A stretch of DNA of 64,000 nt from positions 1 through 64,000 of the forward strand of contig CAKZNB010000049.1 in assembly GCA_937129365.1 (NCBI GenBank), written 5' to 3'. The notes below the pieces were generated by a model. That model saw only the letters and a program-made list of their open reading frames with translations. It searched no databases and was not told where the DNA came from. Below, piece by piece: positions 1-9,486 of this stretch. A program made the translations under genes and the position numbers. The stretch's first letter is position 1, and the number at the start of each line of letters is the position of its first letter. Source of the stretch: an uncultured Flavobacteriales bacterium (lineage in GTDB: Bacteria > Bacteroidota > Bacteroidia > Flavobacteriales_D > CAJJDF01).

Positions 1-50
1 TGTCATCCTCGCGAAAGCGGGGATCTTATTGCGAGGATATTGCCCAATGA
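1..50 (+). repeat. Palindromic intergenic repeat, copy A
   Basis: tgtcatcctcgcgaaagcggggatctta, near-identical to copy at 61367; core palindrome atcctcgcgaaagcggggat. Confidence 0.75.
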
Positions 51-62
51 ATAAGCCCAACT

Positions 63-1199
63 TTACAAATAAACAACAGGATTCTGCTCCCTCAAATTAT
101 ACCCAGAAGTCATTACTTCCCCATAAGCACCTGTGCTATAGATTTTGATGTAATCTCCTCGTTTGGTTTCTTTCAGTTCTATTTTTTTACCAAAACAATC
201 TGAAGATTCACAAATTGGTCCAACTACATCATAGAATTCTAATTTAGTAGATTCAGAAGTGATATTTTCGATAGAGTGGGAGGCTTGATACAAGGCTGGA
301 CGAATGAGTTCGGTCATTCCTGCATCCAAAATGGCAAAATTGGTTTTGATTCCTTTCTTTACATACAATACTTTTGAAATCAAACTTCCGCAATTCGCTA
401 CCAAACTTCTTCCTAATTCAAAATGAATTTCTTGATTAGGTCTTGGTTCCAAAAACTGATTAAATATTCCAAAAAACAGCTCAAAATCTGGAATTGGATT
501 TTCAGTAGGACTCTGATAATCAATCCCTAATCCACCACCTAAGTTAAGGTGTTCCAACCGAATTCCTCTTTCCAAAAACCAATGGTTTAGTTCGTTTACA
601 CGAATACACAAATTCTTAAACGGAGTCATGGAAGTAATTTGTGACCCAATGTGAAAATGCAATCCGGTTACTTTTATGTGAGTAAGCGATGGAAGTTTCT
701 CTATTAAACCTTCCAGTTCCCAACTGTTTATTCCAAACTTATTCTCTTCCAATCCTGTAGTTATGTATTTGTGAGTTTTGGCATCCACATTTGGATTAAG
801 TCTCAAAGCAATATTCGCAACTTTGTTTTGTTGGGAAGCCAATTCATTAATCACCTCGATTTCCTCAACAGATTCACAATTGAAAGTAAAAATATCATTT
901 TCAAGTCCAATCAAAATTTCTTCGTCCGATTTTCCAACTCCTGCAAATGCAATCTGATTGGAAGTAAATCCAGTTTCAATTGCTTTCTTTACTTCATTTC
1001 CACTTACACAATCTGCTCCAAATCCTTTGCTCTGAATCAAGTTTAGAATACGGACGTTAGTATTTGCTTTCAACGCATAATGAATGTGATAATCGTGTTT
1101 CTTGGCATGAGTTTGTGCTTCATCCAAAGTTTGAGAGAGTAATTCCAGATCATAACAATAAAATGGAGTTTTGTACTGAATTAGTTCTTTTTTTCTCAT
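63..1199 (-). CDS. lysA: Diaminopimelate decarboxylase
   Basis: Ornithine/DAP decarboxylase fold III signatures: YALKANTN (PLP lysine), HFHIGSQ, NLGGGLGIDY, ELGRSLVANCG, GPICESSD, GAYGEVMTSGYN. Confidence 0.93.
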   Translation of the reverse strand: MRKKELIQYKTPFYCYDLELLSQTLDEAQTHAKKHDYHIHYALKANTNVRILNLIQSKGFGADCVSGNEVKKAIETGFTSNQIAFAGVGKSDEEILIGLENDIFTFNCESVEEIEVINELASQQNKVANIALRLNPNVDAKTHKYITTGLEENKFGINSWELEGLIEKLPSLTHIKVTGLHFHIGSQITSMTPFKNLCIRVNELNHWFLERGIRLEHLNLGGGLGIDYQSPTENPIPDFELFFGIFNQFLEPRPNQEIHFELGRSLVANCGSLISKVLYVKKGIKTNFAILDAGMTELIRPALYQASHSIENITSESTKLEFYDVVGPICESSDCFGKKIELKETKRGDYIKIYSTGAYGEVMTSGYNLREQNPVVYL

Positions 1200-1201
1200 G
1201 A

Positions 1202-2515
1202 TTAATTCTGATTAAAAAGTCCATTATTCAAAGAAACTAACGCTTCCTTTTTATACTCAGTTTCTATCACAATCGATACATTGTGTTGGCTCCCTCCATA
1301 AGAAACCATTCGGATAGGAATGTGTTGTAAACTATTGAAAATCTTATTTCCAGCTCCCATCGAATCATGAGAAAAATTTCCAACTACACACACAATTGAT
1401 AAATTTTTATTGATTTCCACTTCGCCTAAATATCTCAATTCTTCTTGAATAGCATCCAAATTGGTGTTGTCATCAATGGTAATTGAAACCGCCACTTCCG
1501 AAGTGGTAATTACATCAATTGGCGTTTTGTAGCGTTCAAAAATATCAAAGATTTTACGCAGAAAACCATAAGCCAATAACATTCGTCCTGACTTAATTTT
1601 AATGGCAGTTATTCCATCTTTTGTAGCCACAGCAGTAAATTCTCTTTTGTCTATTTCTTTGGCAATTTTAGTCCCAGGTTTGCTTGGTTCCAATGTGTTT
1701 TTGAGCCAAATAGGAATACCACTCAATTGAGCAGGATACACACTGGCAGGATGTAATATTTTTGCCCCAAAATATGCCAACTCTGCAGCTTCATTGTAAG
1801 ATAAATGCTCAATCGAAAAAGTGTTGTCAACTACCCTTGGATCATTGTTGTGCATCCCATCAATGTCTGTCCATATTTCTATTTCTGTAGCTTTTATGGC
1901 TGCACCAATTAAGGATGCTGTATAATCACTCCCTCCTCGTTTTAGATTGTCAATTTCGCCAAATACATTTCTACAGATATATCCTTGAGTAATGTATAAA
2001 TTTGAATCACATTGTTTGAGTTCTCTTTCAATATTATGCTTTATATAATAACTGTCAGGCTCTAAATCTTTATCAATTCGCATAAAATCCAAAGCGGGTA
2101 GGAGACAACACTTAATCTCTTTTTCTTCCAAGTATAATTGAAATAATGCAGTAGAAAGTAGTTCGCCTTGAGCTAAGATGGTTTTCTCTTCGTGAAGTGT
2201 AAATAAGTCTTCAGTAAATGAATCGATGTGAGAAAAATGGCTTTCAATTAATTCTTTGGCTTTATTTAATTGTTTTTCTGAGCTTAATAATTCACTAATG
2301 AAACTGTGGTAGTGTTTCAATAAATCTTGAATAGCTTGTTTAGCAACATTTCGCTCGTTTTTATAAAGCAATTGCGCAATTTCTGTTAAGGAATTGGTAG
2401 TTCCGCTTACTGCAGAAAGCACAACTATTGCTTCCTCATTGGAAACTAATTCTGCTACTTTTTTCATTCGTTCAGGAGAGCCAACAGATGTACCTCCAAA
2501 TTTGATTACTTTCAT
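1202..2515 (-). CDS. lysC: Aspartate kinase (monofunctional)
   Basis: N-terminal MKVIKFGGTSVGSPERM, GGSDYTASLIGAAI, WTDIDGM, C-terminal ACT-like region; adjacent to lysA. Confidence 0.93.
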   Translation of the reverse strand: MKVIKFGGTSVGSPERMKKVAELVSNEEAIVVLSAVSGTTNSLTEIAQLLYKNERNVAKQAIQDLLKHYHSFISELLSSEKQLNKAKELIESHFSHIDSFTEDLFTLHEEKTILAQGELLSTALFQLYLEEKEIKCCLLPALDFMRIDKDLEPDSYYIKHNIERELKQCDSNLYITQGYICRNVFGEIDNLKRGGSDYTASLIGAAIKATEIEIWTDIDGMHNNDPRVVDNTFSIEHLSYNEAAELAYFGAKILHPASVYPAQLSGIPIWLKNTLEPSKPGTKIAKEIDKREFTAVATKDGITAIKIKSGRMLLAYGFLRKIFDIFERYKTPIDVITTSEVAVSITIDDNTNLDAIQEELRYLGEVEINKNLSIVCVVGNFSHDSMGAGNKIFNSLQHIPIRMVSYGGSQHNVSIVIETEYKKEALVSLNNGLFNQN

Positions 2516-2585
2516 TGTTTATTTAAATATTTAACAAAAGTAGTTTAAAATTTAACATATTAAAATTTTGAATGATTTTTTTCTT

Positions 2586-3749
2586 TTAATTAATCAAATT
2601 AGTGTGTTGGTTTATGTCTTTTATCGCATACAATAAATTCTCAATCTCTTTTTCACCATTATATGCTTGATATGAAGTTCTCATATACCATTGCTTGTCT
2701 GCTTGCATTATTGGAATTTCTATTTTATGTTGATCAAAAAAATAATCTTTTAATTTATAAGGTTGATTAGTTTGAATTGGTATGCTACAAATCTGACCTA
2801 GAAAGTCATCACTTAAAGGGGCAAGAAGATGCGAATTCAATTCTTTAGCAATCAGAGGAGAAAAATGCTTTAGTTGTTCTCGACAAATGGTTTTCTTTTC
2901 TTCCCAATTATTTTCTTCAAAAAACTGTAAACAAGAAGGAGTAGTTAAATAAGCAGTAAAATCTTTAGTTCCGTTGAATTGATGATAATCTTGAAATTGA
3001 GAGTCGGATGGAAAAGCGGCATCATATCCCCAGGAAACAATGAGAGGATCAATTTTATCTTGTAATTCATTTTTTACATATAAAAATGAGTTGCCTTTTG
3101 GGGCTAACAACCATTTGTGATTTGCACCTGTATATACATCTGGATTCATTTTTTTTATGTCTAAGGGAATGTGGCCTGGTACATGAGCTCCATCTACAAT
3201 TACCATTAGTCCTAACTCTCGTGCTTTATCACAAATTTCTTTAGCTGGAAATATCAAGGCTGTAGAACTGGTAATCTGTGAGAAAAAAATGATCTTTGTT
3301 TTTGGGGTTAACGCTTTCCAAAATTCTTCTAAATATTTTTCTTTTGAAACCAATGGTAAAGTTATATCTGCATGTATATATTTTGCTCCAGTATGCTTAC
3401 AATAAAATTCCCAAGTTCTGTCTAATGCCCCATATTCTTGATTAGAAGTTAAGATTTCATCTCCTTCTTTTAGGTCTAGACTTCTAATTACAGTATTTAA
3501 AGCAGTGGTGGGGTTTGGCATGTATACTAAATCTTGTTCATTGCAATTGATATAATCTGCTAATGCTTTTCTTGAGTTATTTAATTCTTCTGGTCCAGTT
3601 TTTAGCATAAATTGAACAGGATCTTTTTCTAATTTCAGTTGCCAATTTTGATACTCGTCAAAAACTGGTTTTGGGCAAGCGCCAAAAGAACCATGGTTCA
3701 AGAAGGTTATGTCTGGATTAAGGAGGAATTTATCTTTCATTTTTCTCAA
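2586..3749 (-). CDS. Aminotransferase class V family PLP enzyme (isopenicillin-N epimerase-like)
   Basis: LNHGSFGACPKPVF start, VDGAHVPGHIPLD, TGANHKWLLAPKG (PLP Lys). Confidence 0.85.
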   Translation of the reverse strand: MRKMKDKFLLNPDITFLNHGSFGACPKPVFDEYQNWQLKLEKDPVQFMLKTGPEELNNSRKALADYINCNEQDLVYMPNPTTALNTVIRSLDLKEGDEILTSNQEYGALDRTWEFYCKHTGAKYIHADITLPLVSKEKYLEEFWKALTPKTKIIFFSQITSSTALIFPAKEICDKARELGLMVIVDGAHVPGHIPLDIKKMNPDVYTGANHKWLLAPKGNSFLYVKNELQDKIDPLIVSWGYDAAFPSDSQFQDYHQFNGTKDFTAYLTTPSCLQFFEENNWEEKKTICREQLKHFSPLIAKELNSHLLAPLSDDFLGQICSIPIQTNQPYKLKDYFFDQHKIEIPIMQADKQWYMRTSYQAYNGEKEIENLLYAIKDINQHTNLIN

Positions 3750-3815
3750 ATTTGATTGAATGCTAATATAAGAATTCTGAGAGTACGATAGATATTTTTT
3801 TGGCTTATGGATTGT

Positions 3816-4244
3816 TTATAGCCCCAAAGTCAACTCATTTTTTACTTTGTGATAAGTAAGTGCAGCAGTTATGCATTTTTTTATTTCCATTTCTGGGACT
3901 TCTTGGTCGAGTTGAAATATAATAGCTCTGTTGTTTTCGTAGTTGAAAAAATCACCAAAAACTATTCTAAAAGTTTCGACCAGTCTGCTGGTGCATTTAA
4001 AGTAAAGTTGATATTGATTGGGCGTAGATTTTTTCCAATCCATTCTTATTGTGCTTCCATTTTTAGTCAAAAAACTTGGTTCTCCCCATTTTAGAGTTTC
4101 TTCTAATTCCGCTGTATCAGAATTTTCAGAGGCAGTTTTGAGGATTAGTTCTCTCAAATAAAGCAACTTGCCCTGAACGAATTCAGGGTAGTTTGCCATT
4201 TTAGTTTCCAGTCTTGGATCTGTGTGTAGTTTTAAATTGCTCAT
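3816..4244 (-). CDS. DUF1801-type protein
   Basis: Small protein with LEETLKWGEPSF...RMDWK pattern typical of YdhG/DUF1801 proteins. Confidence 0.7.
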   Translation of the reverse strand: MSNLKLHTDPRLETKMANYPEFVQGKLLYLRELILKTASENSDTAELEETLKWGEPSFLTKNGSTIRMDWKKSTPNQYQLYFKCTSRLVETFRIVFGDFFNYENNRAIIFQLDQEVPEMEIKKCITAALTYHKVKNELTLGL

Positions 4245-4252
4245 TTCGTTTC

Positions 4253-4732
4253 TTATTTAATTGCTACTAACACATCCACTTCTGCATCTGTTGGGTTTTG
4301 AGCTCGTTCTCCGTACAGTTCAAAATCTGCAGTGTAAACTCTGTCTAATTCTTGGTTCCAGATTTCGTTCCATGTCCCAAAAACTACTCCTTGAGTTAAG
4401 TCACCTTTAGAAACAAATTTCCCATAAGTTCCACCATCAAACTCTTGGCCTACCAATCCTTCAGGAATGTTATCCAAAGATTCTACTTTGCATCCTAAAA
4501 TCGTATCATAGGGTTGAGTGTGATCTCCTTCGTAATTTGTGTAGATAGAAAATACACTTGCATCTACTTTGTTTGGAATTTGGTCTGCAATTCCCTCTGA
4601 CATAAATTTACCCCATAGTTGACCTATGTCTTGTGCAGATTGTCCATTTTGGTTCGTAGTTCTTACTGCGATTCCGATTACCTTAAAAGGTTCAATTGTT
4701 ACTGTTTTCATTGTATTGTTTTTTTGATTCAT
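4253..4732 (-). CDS. GyrI-like/AraC effector-binding-domain protein
   Basis: FKVIGIAVRTTNQNGQSAQDIGQLWGKFM ... VFSIYTNYEGDHTQPYDTILGCKV pattern. Confidence 0.75.
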   Translation of the reverse strand: MNQKNNTMKTVTIEPFKVIGIAVRTTNQNGQSAQDIGQLWGKFMSEGIADQIPNKVDASVFSIYTNYEGDHTQPYDTILGCKVESLDNIPEGLVGQEFDGGTYGKFVSKGDLTQGVVFGTWNEIWNQELDRVYTADFELYGERAQNPTDAEVDVLVAIK

Positions 4733-4750
4733 TACAAAGGTAAATTAGGG

Positions 4751-5476
4751 TTATGACAGAGGTGTGTCAGGGGTGTTTTTCCATTGTTTACTTTGTTCCT
4801 CAAAAAAATCTTGAAGTGAGAGTTTGTGGGGCTCGAACGCCTCATTTTTATTTGTAATTTTTTTAATACAATCTAATCGAAACATTCTAAAATCTTTTCT
4901 CAACCTACAAAACCCAATCAAAATCCAGTTGTTTTGGGTTTGAATAAGTGCAAAAGGTTCAACATTTCTTGTGCTCGTTTTGTTTTGAAGCGAAACATAG
5001 TCCAATTCCAATAAATGATAACTCGTAATGGCAGATTGTAATTCCATTAAATAATCGCTGGTCTTTTCTTGTTCAATATTGGTTCGGATATGCAGCCGTT
5101 GGCTCAGTAATTCTGTTTTGCCTTGTTGCGAGAGTTTAAGAACCGATTTTATTTTTTCAATGGCATTCACATAGTTACTCGCCAGAGATTTGTCTTTGTT
5201 CTTGGAAATAATTTGCTCCGCAGTAATAAGCGCATTGGCTTCTTCCTCGGTAAACATTACAGGAGGCAATTTATACCCTTCTATAATGGAATAGCCTTTT
5301 CCTTCTTCGGTTACAATAGGAATTCCAGATTTCTCCAAAGTACGAATGTCTCTGTAAATTGTCCTCACACTCACCTGATGTTTATCTGCAAGTTCTGTTG
5401 CAGTTACTAATCGTTTGGATTGTAACTGAGTAAGAATTGTGGTTAGGCGGGCTAATCTGGGTTTTTCGGTGGGCAT
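4751..5476 (-). CDS. YafY-type HTH + WYL-domain transcriptional regulator
   Basis: N-terminal HTH (ATELADKHQVSVRTIYRDIRTLEKSGIPIVTEEGKGY) and WYL-like C-terminal domain (NNWILIGFCRLRKDFRMFRLDCI). Confidence 0.87.
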   Translation of the reverse strand: MPTEKPRLARLTTILTQLQSKRLVTATELADKHQVSVRTIYRDIRTLEKSGIPIVTEEGKGYSIIEGYKLPPVMFTEEEANALITAEQIISKNKDKSLASNYVNAIEKIKSVLKLSQQGKTELLSQRLHIRTNIEQEKTSDYLMELQSAITSYHLLELDYVSLQNKTSTRNVEPFALIQTQNNWILIGFCRLRKDFRMFRLDCIKKITNKNEAFEPHKLSLQDFFEEQSKQWKNTPDTPLS

Positions 5477-5531
5477 TTAGATTTTGGATAGATTAAAATA
5501 AAAGTAGTTCGTTTTTAATGAAATAATGTAA

Positions 5532-6179
5532 TTAGTATATAACCATATCATTTTTCATATTAAATAACAAATCGGCTAAATTTCTATTATCTTCTTCAAG
5601 AATTGCTTTATTGATTCTTTTATTCAAGTGTAAGTTTAAATAATCCTTTAAAAATATAAAGTCTTTAGATTCATCTTTAAAGAATTCTAGTAAACTTAAG
5701 ATAACAGTCTCATTTATTGCTTGTTTAAAAAGCTCAATAGTGTCTAATGTAATTCCTTCATTAGCAAGTTTTTTATCATTTTCAACCTCTTCAATTTCTG
5801 TTGGTAAAGGACCAAACCCTATAGCTTTATTAGTTTTAGCAATTCGGAATGAGCTTTTTATTAAGCTTGCGGAATCACAGGCAAGTAAAAACAAATTCTG
5901 ATTTTTAAAAATTCCCATTTCATTTCTTTTAACTAAGGGTTGTTTTGGATAACCATTAAGTAGTTCACCACCATAAATTTGGTTGTCTTGACCGTGACCT
6001 AAAAATAATATTGTATTGTTTTCTGGTAGTTCTTTAATTTTGTCAAGACAATTTTTATATGAAGCATTGTTAGGATGAACTTCAATCAATTCAAATTTGA
6101 TAGAATTAGATTTTAAACTTTTTACAATGTCAAATAAAAATTTAGTTGAAGGGTCGACTGAAATAATAACTGTAATCAT
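5532..6179 (-). CDS. Caspase/CHAT-like putative cysteine protease, small, of the four-gene system
   Basis: Hydrophobic beta strand + TILFLGHGQDNQIYGGE (candidate catalytic His) and NLFLLACDSASL (candidate catalytic Cys), the order and spacing of caspase-fold peptidases. Track start at 6182 is TTG; ATG at 6179 is more likely and gives a TGATG 1-nt overlap with the upstream gene. Confidence 0.62.
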   Translation of the reverse strand: MITVIISVDPSTKFLFDIVKSLKSNSIKFELIEVHPNNASYKNCLDKIKELPENNTILFLGHGQDNQIYGGELLNGYPKQPLVKRNEMGIFKNQNLFLLACDSASLIKSSFRIAKTNKAIGFGPLPTEIEEVENDKKLANEGITLDTIELFKQAINETVILSLLEFFKDESKDFIFLKDYLNLHLNKRINKAILEEDNRNLADLLFNMKNDMVIY

Positions 6180-6877
6180 CAACCCTCAAATTTATTTAAG
6201 TCAACTAAATGAGCTATAGTTAGTTCAACCAAATTTTTCTGGAAATCAATACCGTTCGGCAAATCTTTATCAATTTCGTGTGCTATGTCTGAAAGTTTTT
6301 TTCCTTTAAACTTTGGATAGACACTGTTAAAAACTAAGTCTGGGTATTTTTCTAAAAATTTTATCAGGTGATCTTTATGTTTATATATTTCTTTAGGGGC
6401 AACTGTCAGTTTTGTTAACTCTTCAGGTATCCTATCCCTATCTATAAATTCATCAATTTTTAGCTTTATCAAGCTTTTTACTTTTTTTGGAGTGTCAAAT
6501 GTTTTTGCAACTTTATCTTGTTCAGATGAATAAAGACAAAACTTTGCTCGTCTTAATCTATATTTTTTTGAAGTACATTCGTTTTTAATCCATTTAAGTA
6601 ATTCGAAGCCATCTAAATTCAGGTCTTTAAAATCATAATCTGAAGCAACTATATCAAAATTATCATTCATATAATTGTCATTAACATAAGATTGAATTTT
6701 GGCCTTATCTAATATCACTTTTCCAGTAGATTCATCTCTTTTCTTATAATGATCGTTACTTAAATCCAAAAAAGTTTCATCAAGGTCAAAACCAACATTT
6801 TTTAGTTTTTTCCTTAGATTATCTATTTGAGAATTTATCTTATTATCATCTATGTATAATAACCGTACTACACTCAT
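6179..6877 (-). CDS. Response-regulator receiver (REC)-like protein with an uncharacterised C-terminal region
   Basis: LLYIDDNKIN (acidic pair after beta1), FDIVASDYDFKDLNLDGFELLKWI (candidate phospho-Asp), FCLYSSEQDK (beta4 Ser), Lys-rich beta5; ~90-aa C-terminal extension unlike common DNA-binding output domains. Confidence 0.65.
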   Translation of the reverse strand: MSVVRLLYIDDNKINSQIDNLRKKLKNVGFDLDETFLDLSNDHYKKRDESTGKVILDKAKIQSYVNDNYMNDNFDIVASDYDFKDLNLDGFELLKWIKNECTSKKYRLRRAKFCLYSSEQDKVAKTFDTPKKVKSLIKLKIDEFIDRDRIPEELTKLTVAPKEIYKHKDHLIKFLEKYPDLVFNSVYPKFKGKKLSDIAHEIDKDLPNGIDFQKNLVELTIAHLVDLNKFEG

Positions 6878-9486
6878 ATTGTATTGAAAATAAGTTTAAA
6901 AGATGCTCCAGATAATTTTAAGTTATTACCTATAAAGTCGATTTCAGAATTCATATCATTTAAAAGATTCTTTGTGTAAAATAATCCTATACCAGATCCA
7001 TTCATACCGTTTGAAGGAATGTCACGTACAGAAAGCTCAAAAATGCGTTCATGTTTGTCTAAAAATTTATCAGATAAACCATCACCATCATCTGAAAAAA
7101 CAAATTCTAATTGTTTGTCGCTTGTGTTGTTAAACTCAATCAGAATATTTTCTGCTCCCCATTTGATAGAATTACTTATTAGATTATCAAGTATGATTGA
7201 TAAATTCAAGACACTAATATTTTTGTTTAGGTACGAGTTATTAACTTTAAATTCAAATGATATCTTATCTGAAAATGTTTCTCCATATAATGAAATGTAT
7301 TCTTGAATATATGATACTAAATCAACATCCTTTTTTTCGATATCTTCTTTAAGGTCTGATCTAGTAACAAACTCGGACATTTTTAATGAGCGTTCGGCAT
7401 TGAGTTTTAAAAAACCGAGTCTTTCAATTAGGTTGTTTATATCGAAATCATCTTCTGTTAAATCGTCAATTACATTCTCAATACCATCTCTTATTTCGAT
7501 ATTGTTAATTTTTATGGTATGAATTAATCCATCTGCATCTGGACTTAGTGTTCTTCTTGTTGCAAGAAGGTATAGATTTTTTTCTTTTTCAATTGATAAA
7601 TCTACTTCAGCTTTATCAGCTTTATCTTTATATTCTTTAGCAGTCTTTTCAGCACTCTGTTTTTGATTTTTTAAATCATCTAATTCATATTGAAGTTTTT
7701 CTATTAGAATAGTTTGTTCTTCAACGGTTTTTTTATAATTCTGTAACTCTAGAATTGCTTTTGTAGTAGCTTCATTGGTTGAATACTTACCAAATTCTTT
7801 GAGTTGTTTTTCTAATTCGGCATTTTGTTCAGCCTTACGTTGTAAAATTCGACCCAAAGTTTCTGAGTCAATTTTTTTATTATCAAAATCTTCAATTAAC
7901 TGTTGAAATTCTCTTTCGGACTTTAGCCTTTCTTCCTCAATCTTTTGTGTAATTAAATTTTCATTGATATACAATTCAATTACTTCACCGGCTTTTGCAG
8001 AAATTATAGAGTGTATAGCATTGTACACTCTCTTTTGTTTGACTTCTTTGCCTTCACGATAAACTAACTCAGCTTCCGTAATTCCGCCTTCAACTATTTT
8101 TTGTTCTAATTCTTTGAGAAGTTTTGCTTCTTCTTTGTTTTGACCATCATAAATAGCACTATCCCAATTAAGACCGTCAACAACATATTTTTCTAATCTT
8201 CTATGGCTTTTAAAATAAAAACTTTCATTTCTCTCCTTTGAGGTTAGTTTAATATAATTTTCATTTTTAACAATCCCTTCTCTACTCGAGATAATTTGAA
8301 AATCATTATTCTCGTCATTTAATTCAAGGTGACCTATTAAATCTCTGGAGCCCAAATACCTGCTGTGTCCTTGAGCTTTTCTTTGATCCAAAGCCAGCCA
8401 ATCATCACCAACATCTCCGTAAGGAGGAATTCTAAAGCCATTTATAAATAAAAAAACGGAGCCATAATTAACAGATTGAATTCCTGTTTGCCTAGTGAAA
8501 AAAGCTTTGGCGTATGGATTTAAATAATAAATTTTGAGTTTAGCGTCTTTAATGTTTGGGTAATATGGATTTTTTTCTTTAATCCAAAAAATAGTATTCC
8601 CTTTATCTTTTAATTCAGTATAGATTACTTTTCCACCTTTTTGAGTTTCAGACTCTATACTCGTTGATTTGAAATCAAGTTTTTCAAAAATTCGATTCTC
8701 AATTTTTCCTATAAATTTTTCATAATCATTTCTTAAATCATTTTCTTCTCGAAATTCAGGTGCATTTATGTAAATTCCAAAATCATCATCTTGGAATGCT
8801 TGATTAGGATTGATAAGTTTTTCTAAATATTTTTTTAAATCAACGAATTTTTCTGTATCCCATTTTATGGTATTTCCATTTTTGTCTTTAATTGGATAAG
8901 CCCAAGAACTTCTTAATTTTATAACCTCCAGTAGTACACCATTTTCAAAGGTTTTGAAACCAAGGTTTTCAATTTCATTTTTTGATAGATACTCAAACTT
9001 TAAGGGTATAGACTGAATTTCCTTTTTTTCATCTTCAATTTCGAAAAGCTTCCAATCTATAGTGAGTTTAACATATTTTTTATCATCTTTTGTTTTTGCA
9101 TATAGATTTAGATATTCGCCAAGGCGGTCGCAAGAAAATCTTCCTACTCCTTTGGCTCCCGCCATTCTTCTATTATGTTGTGTCTTGTTTGATTTTTTTT
9201 CAGAATAAGCTATGTTCAACCATTTATCTTGAATGTCCTCTAAATCCATTCCTAAACCATCATCTTGAATAATTAATCTTGATGTTTTTTCCGAAAATGA
9301 TTGTGTAAGTTCATCATCATTATCCTTAAGGTTGAAATAAGTTACATTGACTCTTTTTGCATCAGCATCAAAAGAATTTTTTACCAATTCAAGAATTGCA
9401 ATGTTGTCATCGTTGATAAGGTCTTTACCAATTATACTTTTTAACTGAACATTCGTTTTAAAATGTAATTCGTTTGGATTTGTCAT
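6874..9486 (-). CDS. Dual GHKL ATPase: N-terminal MORC/Hsp90-like module, coiled coil, C-terminal histidine-kinase-like HATPase
   Basis: N-terminal module: IAILELVKNSFDADA (N box), IIQDDGLGMDLED (G1), GAKGVGRFSCDRLGEY (G2). Central coiled coil with many E/K/Q heptads. C-terminal module: IILDNLISNSIKWGA (N box), FSDDGDGLSDKF (G1), GSGIGLFYTKNLL (G2). Confidence 0.85.
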   Translation of the reverse strand: MTNPNELHFKTNVQLKSIIGKDLINDDNIAILELVKNSFDADAKRVNVTYFNLKDNDDELTQSFSEKTSRLIIQDDGLGMDLEDIQDKWLNIAYSEKKSNKTQHNRRMAGAKGVGRFSCDRLGEYLNLYAKTKDDKKYVKLTIDWKLFEIEDEKKEIQSIPLKFEYLSKNEIENLGFKTFENGVLLEVIKLRSSWAYPIKDKNGNTIKWDTEKFVDLKKYLEKLINPNQAFQDDDFGIYINAPEFREENDLRNDYEKFIGKIENRIFEKLDFKSTSIESETQKGGKVIYTELKDKGNTIFWIKEKNPYYPNIKDAKLKIYYLNPYAKAFFTRQTGIQSVNYGSVFLFINGFRIPPYGDVGDDWLALDQRKAQGHSRYLGSRDLIGHLELNDENNDFQIISSREGIVKNENYIKLTSKERNESFYFKSHRRLEKYVVDGLNWDSAIYDGQNKEEAKLLKELEQKIVEGGITEAELVYREGKEVKQKRVYNAIHSIISAKAGEVIELYINENLITQKIEEERLKSEREFQQLIEDFDNKKIDSETLGRILQRKAEQNAELEKQLKEFGKYSTNEATTKAILELQNYKKTVEEQTILIEKLQYELDDLKNQKQSAEKTAKEYKDKADKAEVDLSIEKEKNLYLLATRRTLSPDADGLIHTIKINNIEIRDGIENVIDDLTEDDFDINNLIERLGFLKLNAERSLKMSEFVTRSDLKEDIEKKDVDLVSYIQEYISLYGETFSDKISFEFKVNNSYLNKNISVLNLSIILDNLISNSIKWGAENILIEFNNTSDKQLEFVFSDDGDGLSDKFLDKHERIFELSVRDIPSNGMNGSGIGLFYTKNLLNDMNSEIDFIGNNLKLSGASFKLIFNTI

